From positions 1-16,159 of the forward strand of contig SFID01000113.1 of NCBI GenBank assembly GCA_004555425.1: a stretch of 16,159 bases of DNA, read 5' to 3'. Of the stretch, positions 1 to 4,150 are shown piece after piece. The number at the start of each line of letters is the position of its first letter. Positions within the stretch are counted from its first letter, which is position 1. A program made the translations under genes and the position numbers. This DNA is from Bacteroidales bacterium. GTDB taxonomy: Bacteria > Bacteroidota > Bacteroidia > Bacteroidales > Bacteroidaceae. The notes under the pieces are model-generated. The model had not been told where the DNA came from. It searched no databases and saw only the letters and a program-made list of their open reading frames with translations.

Positions 1-213
1 CTCTACATCGTCAATTCGCGCACCGATAAAGCCAAGAAAATTTCCGCAAAAGCATTTAGAAAATCCGCAAAAGCATATAGAAATTCCAACTTCCGATGTT
101 TTTCTTCCTTTATAATGGGGCAAAAAAAGAGGAGAGAACCCTGTGTTTGGGGCTCTCTCCTCTTCGCTAATACAAAGATACAACATTTTTGCGCGAAATG
201 CAAATCGCTTTAA
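1..213 (+). CDS. possible C-terminal tail of an upstream gene (partial, uncertain)
   Basis: Frame 1 is open from the window edge to a TAA at 211-213. The first ~35 bases read LYIVNSRTDKAKK with the C/G-ending codons typical of this window's genes, followed by a Lys/Ser-rich stretch in which seven codons are duplicated (SAKAFRK then SAKAYRN). After about codon 30 the composition turns AT-rich, and the frame crosses a hairpin and a minus-strand promoter, so the true end may lie elsewhere. The other + frames stop at 27-29 and near 112. No function can be assigned. Confidence 0.3.
   Translation, partial: LYIVNSRTDKAKKISAKAFRKSAKAYRNSNFRCFSSFIMGQKKRREPCVWGSLLFANTKIQHFCAKCKSL
43..83. repeat. 21-bp tandem duplication
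   Basis: TCCGCAAAAGCATTTAGAAA at 43-62 recurs at 64-83 with one change (T to A), giving a 21-bp period. If frame 1 is coding, this is an in-frame duplication of seven codons; otherwise it is a short intergenic tandem repeat. Confidence 0.8.
122..164 (-). terminator. strong intrinsic terminator, minus strand
   Basis: Arms 127-141 and 150-164 form a 15-bp stem with one mismatch and an 8-nt loop (142-149). On the minus strand the stem runs directly into at least seven U (complement of the A-run at 122-128), the form of a rho-independent terminator. The + strand has no T-run after the stem. No minus-strand gene lies immediately to its right, so it seems to serve the short transcript predicted from the promoter at 173-204. 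Confidence 0.65.
122..168 (-). ncRNA. candidate ~47-nt terminator-hairpin RNA
   Basis: Inferred from the promoter at 173-204 and the terminator at 122-164. The RNA would be a few unpaired bases, a 15-bp stem-loop and a U-tract, with no room for a coding region. It could be a stand-alone small RNA or the 5' attenuator of a gene beyond the left edge. No minus-strand start codon with a usable frame was found in 1-120. Confidence 0.3.
173..204 (-). promoter_or_regulatory. Bacteroidetes consensus promoter, minus strand
   Basis: Read on the minus strand: TTTG (204-201), a 20-bp spacer, then TATCTTTG (180-173). This matches the Bacteroidetes -33/-7 consensus TTTG-N19-21-TAnnTTTG exactly. Transcription should start near 166-169 and run left, meeting the terminator hairpin within a few bases. 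Confidence 0.65.
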
Positions 214-242
214 CATTTCGCAACAATCTATGAAATGTTAAA
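209..242. repeat. 11-bp perfect inverted repeat, possible operator
   Basis: TTTAACATTTC at 209-219 is matched by GAAATGTTAAA at 232-242, separated by 12 bp. It lies just upstream of the -33 element of the minus-strand promoter and has no T-run after it, so a protein-binding site is more likely than a terminator. The binding protein is unknown. Confidence 0.45.
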
Positions 243-290
243 AGACGAGTTTTGCACAAGCGAGGGTTGGCGATGTGTTATATTACGAGG

Positions 291-321
291 CGCGCCTTGC
301 AGGTAGGATTTGCAGGGCGCG
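291..321. repeat. GC-rich hairpin upstream of the small gene
   Basis: Arms CGCGCCTTGCA (291-301) and TGCAGGGCGCG (311-321) pair over 11 bp with one G-T pair and a 9-nt loop. No T-run follows. It lies about 35 bp upstream of the promoter for the 88-residue gene. Role unknown. Confidence 0.4.
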
Positions 322-354
322 TTGGGCCATCGCAGGTTATTGACGGCCCGTTGC

Positions 355-385
355 TTTCGTGATAGCACAAAAAATCGTAACTTTG
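355..385 (+). promoter_or_regulatory. promoter for the 88-aa gene
   Basis: TAACTTTG at 378-385 fits the TAnnTTTG -7 box. TTTC at 355-358 sits 19 bp upstream and differs by one base from the TTTG -33 box. Predicted transcription start is near 390, which excludes the GTG at 359 as translation start and supports the ATG at 419. Confidence 0.55.
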
Positions 386-418
386 CGGCATCAACCATTC
401 TTCAAACGCATACATCTC

Positions 419-685
419 ATGATACCCTTTACGAAACGTTTTTCCGATGAGGACCTGGAAGATGTCAAGAAATGGATTCGCGACAATTTGGAGACGATGC
501 CCAAGTCCTTGCAACTGAACCCGTCCACCTTCATCGCCGACCTGCCCTTGACGGCTTCCTATTATATTGACATCATTGACCAGCACAAGGAAAATCCCAC
601 TTATGCTGGACAAATCTACCATGCTTTCCAGATTCGCGAACGTGTGGAGCAACTGCGCGCTGAAGGCAAGGCTGCAGCCGAATAA
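419..685 (+). CDS. small hypothetical protein, 88 aa
   Basis: Not recognised with confidence. It is an 88-residue soluble, charged protein with no signal peptide or membrane segment. Residues 8-24 look helical (FSDEDLEDVKKWIRDN), a middle segment reads PKSLQLNPSTFIADLP, and the C-terminus is a charged helix (residues 70-88). The pattern of an acidic helix, then a 'P-x-x-L-Q-L-x-P-x-x-x-I-x-D' segment, recalls small Bacteroidetes proteins grouped as DUF6965, but that is memory of a pattern, not a search result. The reading frame extends upstream to a GTG at 359, but a -7 box at 378-385 places transcription start after it, so ATG 419 is chosen. It has its own promoter, and a terminator follows at 761-799, so it is probably monocistronic. 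Confidence 0.7.
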   Translation: MIPFTKRFSDEDLEDVKKWIRDNLETMPKSLQLNPSTFIADLPLTASYYIDIIDQHKENPTYAGQIYHAFQIRERVEQLRAEGKAAAE

Positions 686-760
686 CTCCTTCGCATGCTG
701 GCTCGTACAGCCAATTTTGCCAATTCAAGCAAACGATATTCCACATACTGATAAAAATTC

Positions 761-799
761 AGCCCATCCTTGCGCAAAAAGTAGGGATGGGCTTTGTTT
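761..799 (+). terminator. intrinsic terminator after the 88-aa gene
   Basis: AGCCCATCC (761-769) pairs perfectly with GGATGGGCT (785-793), followed by a T-rich TTTGTTT (793-799). The A-run at 753-757 could give weaker termination on the other strand. A smaller hairpin, TGGCT/AGCCA at 699-713 followed by ATTTT, lies upstream. Confidence 0.75.
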
Positions 800-823
800 G
801 CCCGTTGCGTTTCGTTAATTTTG
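793..823 (+). promoter_or_regulatory. consensus promoter for ndh, overlapping the terminator
   Basis: TTTG (793-796), a 19-bp spacer, then TAATTTTG (816-823) match the Bacteroidetes consensus exactly. The -33 box is part of the T-tract of the preceding terminator, so end and start signals are compacted. The predicted transcription start near 830 leaves a leader of about 95 nt before the ATG at 927. Confidence 0.65.
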
Positions 824-926
824 CGATGAATTACCGCGCGAAGAATTGAACGGGGCTTCCCAAGGTCCTCTTCTTCCTGCGCGCTTTTTTATTCATAGCC
901 CCTCTAACTTTCAGTGCACTAGCAAC

Positions 927-2282
927 ATGAGTTTTAACGTCCCCCGAACCGAGAAGAAGCGTGTCGTCATCGTTGGCGGCGGCTTTGGTGGATTGCAACT
1001 GGCCAACCGCCTGCGCAATTCCCACTTTCAGGTGGTGCTTGTTGATAAAAACAACTACCACCAGTTTCCACCCCTGATTTACCAGATAGCCTCTTCAGGC
1101 ATCGAGCCTAGCAGTATCTCCTTCCCCTTTCGCAAGATTTTCCAAAAGCGCAAGGATTTCTACTACCGCATGGCCGAGGTGCGCTCCATCTTCCCCGAGC
1201 AGAAAATCATCCAGACGAGCATCGGCAAGGTGGACTACGACTATCTCGTGCTGGCGGCTGGTACGACGACCAACTTCTTTGGCAATAAGCACGTGGAGGA
1301 GGAAGCTATGCCCATGAAGAATGTCAGCGAGGCGATGGGCCTGCGCAATGCCCTTCTGGACAACTTCGAGCGCGCCCTGACGTGTGCCAGTGACGTGGAG
1401 CGTCAGGAGCTGCTCAACATCGTCATTGTGGGCGGTGGCGCCACGGGCGTTGAGATAGCCGGTGCACTCTCGGAAATGAAGAACTACGTGCTGCCGAAGG
1501 ACTATCCCGACCTGCCGAAGGGACTGATGAATATCTACCTCATCGAAGCGGGCAACCGCCTGCTCTCGGCCATGAGCGAGGAGAGTTCGGCCCACGTGGA
1601 GCAATACCTGCGCGAGATGGGCGTCAACGTACTCCTGGGCAAGATGGTGACGGACTATCGCGACCACCGCGTGATGCTCAAAGACGGCTCGTCCATCGCC
1701 ACACGTACGTTTATCTGGGTGAGCGGTGTGGCAGCCCAACCCGTTGGCAATCTGCCCGAGAAGTACCTGGGCCGCGGCCGCCGCATCACGGTCAATGCGT
1801 TCAACCAGGTGGAGGGCCTCGAAGGCGTATTCTCCATTGGCGACCAATGTATCATGCCCGAAGGCGACCCGAATTGGGCTGGCGGACATCCGCAGTTGGC
1901 ACAGGTGGCCATCCAGCAGGGCAAACTCTTGGCCAAGAACCTCAAACGCCTTGAGGCAGGCAAGGAGATGAAGCCCTTCCGCTATCGCAACCTCGGCGCA
2001 ATGGCCACTGTCGGTCGCAACCGCGCTGTGGCCGAGTTTAGCAAGGTGCGCATGGCTGGTTTCTGGGCTTGGCTGATGTGGCTCATCGTTCACCTGCGCA
2101 GCATCTTGGGCGTTCGCAACAAGACCATCGTCCTCTTCAACTGGATGTGGAACTATTTCAGTTACAGCCAGTCGCTCCGCATGATTATCTATGCCAAGAA
2201 GGCCAAGGAAGTGCGCGAGCGCGAACAGCGTCTGGCCTCGCAGCACTGGGGCACGGACCTTTTGAGCGAAGGCGCGGACTAG
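927..2282 (+). CDS. ndh: type II NADH:quinone oxidoreductase (NDH-2)
   Basis: A single-subunit flavoenzyme that passes electrons from NADH to the quinone pool at the inner face of the cytoplasmic membrane, without pumping protons. The 451-residue protein has two Rossmann dinucleotide motifs: VGGGFGG at residues 16-22 for FAD, and GGGATG at 169-174 for NADH. The stretch AQVAIQ at 325-330 matches the NDH-2 quinone-site pattern, and SIGD just before it is the usual FAD-contacting segment. The C-terminus (about residue 375 on) carries Trp/Leu-rich segments typical of the NDH-2 membrane-anchoring tail. The frame can be extended upstream to a TTG at 846, but the glycine motif follows ATG 927 at the usual distance, so that start is chosen. 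It has its own promoter (793-823) and is followed by a hairpin island. Confidence 0.93.
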   Translation: MSFNVPRTEKKRVVIVGGGFGGLQLANRLRNSHFQVVLVDKNNYHQFPPLIYQIASSGIEPSSISFPFRKIFQKRKDFYYRMAEVRSIFPEQKIIQTSIGKVDYDYLVLAAGTTTNFFGNKHVEEEAMPMKNVSEAMGLRNALLDNFERALTCASDVERQELLNIVIVGGGATGVEIAGALSEMKNYVLPKDYPDLPKGLMNIYLIEAGNRLLSAMSEESSAHVEQYLREMGVNVLLGKMVTDYRDHRVMLKDGSSIATRTFIWVSGVAAQPVGNLPEKYLGRGRRITVNAFNQVEGLEGVFSIGDQCIMPEGDPNWAGGHPQLAQVAIQQGKLLAKNLKRLEAGKEMKPFRYRNLGAMATVGRNRAVAEFSKVRMAGFWAWLMWLIVHLRSILGVRNKTIVLFNWMWNYFSYSQSLRMIIYAKKAKEVREREQRLASQHWGTDLLSEGAD

Positions 2283-2438
2283 GGAATCCTTTGGATTATC
2301 AGTCGCTTCGCTCCTTTAGTTTCAAATTTCAACGGGAGCTGCGCTCCCTAGTTTCAGGGAATCCCTTCGGGCTTCCAGTTTCAACGCAGCCTGCGGCTGC
2401 TGGCTCGATAGTCGTTGTTGAATTGGAGTAACGTGAAA

Positions 2439-2469
2439 GTACCGCACCTTGATTGCAAGGTGTGAGTAC
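2439..2469 (+). repeat. REP-like palindrome, copy A
   Basis: GTACCGCACCTTG (from 2439) pairs with CAAGGTG and a closing GTAC (2466-2469), a 7-bp core stem. The core carries C where copies B and C carry G, and the opposite arm carries the complementary change. Confidence 0.65.
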
Positions 2470-2492
2470 GGAGTTCGTTCTCATTGCAAAGT

Positions 2493-2522
2493 AATGTACC
2501 GCACGTTGCTTGCAACGTGTGG
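2493..2522 (+). repeat. REP-like palindrome, copy B
   Basis: The sequence contains GTACCGCACGTTGC followed by TTGCAACGTGTGG, giving CACGTTGC/GCAACGTG as an almost loopless stem extended by CC/GG and a G-T pair. All 30 bases recur inverted at 2576-2605. Confidence 0.75.
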
Positions 2523-2575
2523 CTCCGAGGAAATGGTTTCAAATTCATCCGTACAAACTCCTATAATTCGCGGTT

Positions 2576-2605
2576 CCACACGTTGCAAGCAACGTGCGGT
2601 ACATT
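2576..2605 (-). repeat. REP-like palindrome, copy C (inverted)
   Basis: Exact reverse complement of copy B (30 of 30 bases), 53 bp away. Flanks also correspond partly: GTTCTCA precedes both copies in the same orientation, which extends the homology beyond the palindrome. Confidence 0.75.
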
Positions 2606-2741
2606 GCATTTCCTCTGAGAACCAATACTATCGAGCAAGCAGCCAAAGGCTGCGTTGAAACTAGGAAACGAAGTTTCCGTTGAAACTCTTGAAACCAGAA
2701 ACCCGCAAGGGTTTCGTTGAAACTATAATACTTTTCCTACT

Positions 2742-3797
2742 ATGTTCAAACAAAACAAAGCGGAGGTGCTTCACGGCATTCTCCTTATTGTACTCTTTTC
2801 CTTTTCAGCTTTCTATATTGCAGGCTTTGAGTTTGTCAAGTCGCTCAGCCTTAGTCCGCTGATTGTCGGCATCATCCTGGGTATGCTCTATGCCAACAGC
2901 CTGCGCAATAAGTTGCCCGAAACGTGGGTGCCAGGCATCAAGTTCTGCTCGAAGACCGTGTTGCGTACGGGCGTAGTCCTCTACGGTTTCCGCCTCACCT
3001 TCCAGCAGGTGGCAGAAGTAGGTATGAACGCTATCATCGTGGATGCTATTATTGTGGTGGGCACCATCCTGCTCGGCATCCTCTTGGGCAAGGCCCTCAA
3101 ACTGGACAGCCAGACCTCGCTTATGACAAGTACGGGTAGCGCAATTTGCGGAGCCGCTGCAGTGCTCGGCGCCGAACCAGTGGTGCGCTGCGAACCGCAC
3201 AAAACAGCCGTGGCCGTGAGCACCGTTGTCATCTTCGGCACCCTGAGTATGTTTCTCTATCCCATCGCCTACCGCATGGGCTGGATGGAAGGACTGAGCG
3301 ATATGGGCGTGGCCGTATATGTGGGCAGTACGCTCCACGAAGTGGCCCACGTGGTCGGCGCAGGTAATGCCATCGACCCCGACGGCGTGCTCCATATCGC
3401 CGACACTGCCACCATCACCAAGATGATACGCGTCATCATGCTGGCCCCCGTTCTCCTCGTGATGAGCCTGTGTCTCAGCAGTGCGGGACAGGATGCCGTA
3501 GGCGGCGCGCAGAAGCGCAAGATTACCATCCCCTGGTTTGCCGTTTATTTCCTCATTGCCATTGGCGTCAACTCCCTGCTCGAAGGCATTGTGCCGGGCG
3601 AGGGGCTGCAAACCACCCGCGAGATGATTAGCAGTTTCGACACCTTCCTGCTGACAATGGCCATGACCGCCCTCGGCGCAGAGACGGGCATCGAAAAGTT
3701 CAAGCAGGCTGGTGCCAAGCCCTTCCTCCTGGCCTTCGGCCTTTACCTATGGCTCGTCTTCGGCGGTTATTTCCTCGTCAAACTGATTGTGGGGTAA
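2742..3797 (+). CDS. YeiH/UPF0324-family inner-membrane transporter
   Basis: A 351-residue, very hydrophobic protein with roughly nine to eleven membrane segments, the usual size of the YeiH (UPF0324, putative sulfate exporter) family. Family-like motifs are the STGSAICGAAA segment at about residues 130-140, a Pro/Arg/Cys-containing PVVRCEPHKTA after it, and GSTLHEVAHVVGAG near residues 195-208. The substrate is not settled for the family; sulfate or related sulfur anion export is only the common annotation. ATG 2742 begins MFKQNKAEVLHG just before the first membrane segment and is preceded by the last linker of the hairpin array. A -7-like TACTTTTC (2729-2736) lies very close to the ATG but lacks a matching -33 box, so the promoter is unclear. 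A large inverted repeat follows the stop. Confidence 0.88.
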   Translation: MFKQNKAEVLHGILLIVLFSFSAFYIAGFEFVKSLSLSPLIVGIILGMLYANSLRNKLPETWVPGIKFCSKTVLRTGVVLYGFRLTFQQVAEVGMNAIIVDAIIVVGTILLGILLGKALKLDSQTSLMTSTGSAICGAAAVLGAEPVVRCEPHKTAVAVSTVVIFGTLSMFLYPIAYRMGWMEGLSDMGVAVYVGSTLHEVAHVVGAGNAIDPDGVLHIADTATITKMIRVIMLAPVLLVMSLCLSSAGQDAVGGAQKRKITIPWFAVYFLIAIGVNSLLEGIVPGEGLQTTREMISSFDTFLLTMAMTALGAETGIEKFKQAGAKPFLLAFGLYLWLVFGGYFLVKLIVG

Positions 3798-3858
3798 CAC
3801 TGGGAGAACCGTCTGCTTAAGCGCTCTGAGTAGGAGAGGACTTTGTTCTTGCAATGCG

Positions 3859-3964
3859 ATGTGCCGCACCCTGCTCGTGGGTGTGTGGCGCAGCGAAATC
3901 TGGGTATATATAGTAGCCCTATTTATTTCGCTGCGCCATACGTCCACGGGCAAGGTGCGGTATT
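3859..3964. repeat. head-to-head REP-like pair (BIME-like) downstream of the transporter
   Basis: Left half (about 3859-3899) reads TGCCGCACCCTGCTCGTGG, then TGGCGCAGCGAAAT; the right half (3925-3964) is its inverse. The inner 14 bp are perfect (3886-3899 with 3925-3938) and the outer parts are imperfect, separated by an AT-rich centre with TATATATAG. It carries the same CCGCAC...TGC core as copies A-C and as the half copy near 15670. As RNA it would fold into one long hairpin, and the right end is followed by TATTTTTATG, so it may end the transporter transcript. It covers most of the 353-bp gap before the next gene. Confidence 0.7.
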
Positions 3965-3992
3965 TTTATGTTTATCTTACCTGCTTGCCGCT

Positions 3993-4063
3993 TGTATATA
4001 GCCTGTATATAGCCAAAAAAATTGCAAAAAAAAACTCGGACTTTCAGATAATTACTAAATTTG
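3993..4063 (+). promoter_or_regulatory. promoter region of the CotH gene with A-tracts
   Basis: TAAATTTG at 4056-4063 fits the -7 box. No TTTG occurs 19-21 bp upstream; that place is filled by an A-tract (4026-4034), with another at 4015-4021, spaced about one helical turn apart as in curved DNA or UP elements. Just before lies an exact 11-bp tandem repeat TGTATATAGCC (3993-4003 and 4004-4014). Predicted leader is about 80 nt. The weak -33 suggests an activator or UP-element dependence. Confidence 0.5.
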
Positions 4064-4150
4064 CAGGTGATAGGTGAACTCCGCCTTTTGCCTTTTGTCG
4101 TGGTGGGGGCAGTCGCCACAAACAATACCTTGAAAATCACACCAAACAAA

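Larger units (their letters stand above)
2377..2662. repeat. 286-bp composite bounded by 35-bp inverted repeats
   Basis: Segment 2377-2411 is the inverse of 2628-2662, matching at 32 of 35 positions; two of the three mismatches fall in the loop of the small hairpin inside each arm. Within the composite lie three GTACCGCAC palindromes, two of them as a perfect 30-bp inverted pair. No ORF inside looks like a gene. The layout resembles a bacterial interspersed mosaic element or a small non-autonomous mobile element. Confidence 0.55.
2285..2724. repeat. array of short hairpins with constant AGTTTCAAC linkers
   Basis: The 459-bp gap 2283-2741 holds no gene. On its left side, hairpins GGGAGC-TGC-GCTCCC (2334-2348), GGAA-t-CCC/GGG-c-TTCC (2358-2376) and GCAGCC-TGC-GGCTGC (2386-2400) are separated by AGTTTCA(AC). 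On its right side the order is mirrored: GCAGCC-AAA-GGCTGC (2639-2653), GGAAAC-GAA-GTTTCC (2664-2678) and GAAACCC-GCAA-GGGTTTC (2698-2715), each followed by GTTGAAACT (2654-2662, 2679-2687, 2716-2724). AATCC-TTT-GGATT (2285-2297) is a further small hairpin after the ndh stop. Linkers are constant while stem sequences differ. The array may also attenuate read-through from ndh. Confidence 0.7.

Noticed and set aside
359..418. GTG 359 as the start of the small protein
   Set aside because: A -7 promoter box (378-385) lies downstream of it, so the mRNA would not include this codon.
846..926. Extended NDH-2 start at TTG 846
   Set aside because: The added 27 residues do not look like a targeting or family segment, and the FAD motif sits at the normal distance from ATG 927.
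2283..2741. CRISPR array
   Set aside because: Repeats are only about 9 bp, spacers are themselves palindromic, orientation flips in the middle, and no cas genes are near.
3321..3365. HEVAH in the transporter as a zinc-protease HExxH motif
   Set aside because: It lies in a many-TM YeiH-type protein at a position where this family has a conserved His-containing segment, and no protease context exists.
4070..4150. Riboswitch in the CotH leader
   Set aside because: Only a weak GTGG/CCAC stem is visible and no known aptamer core could be recognised.
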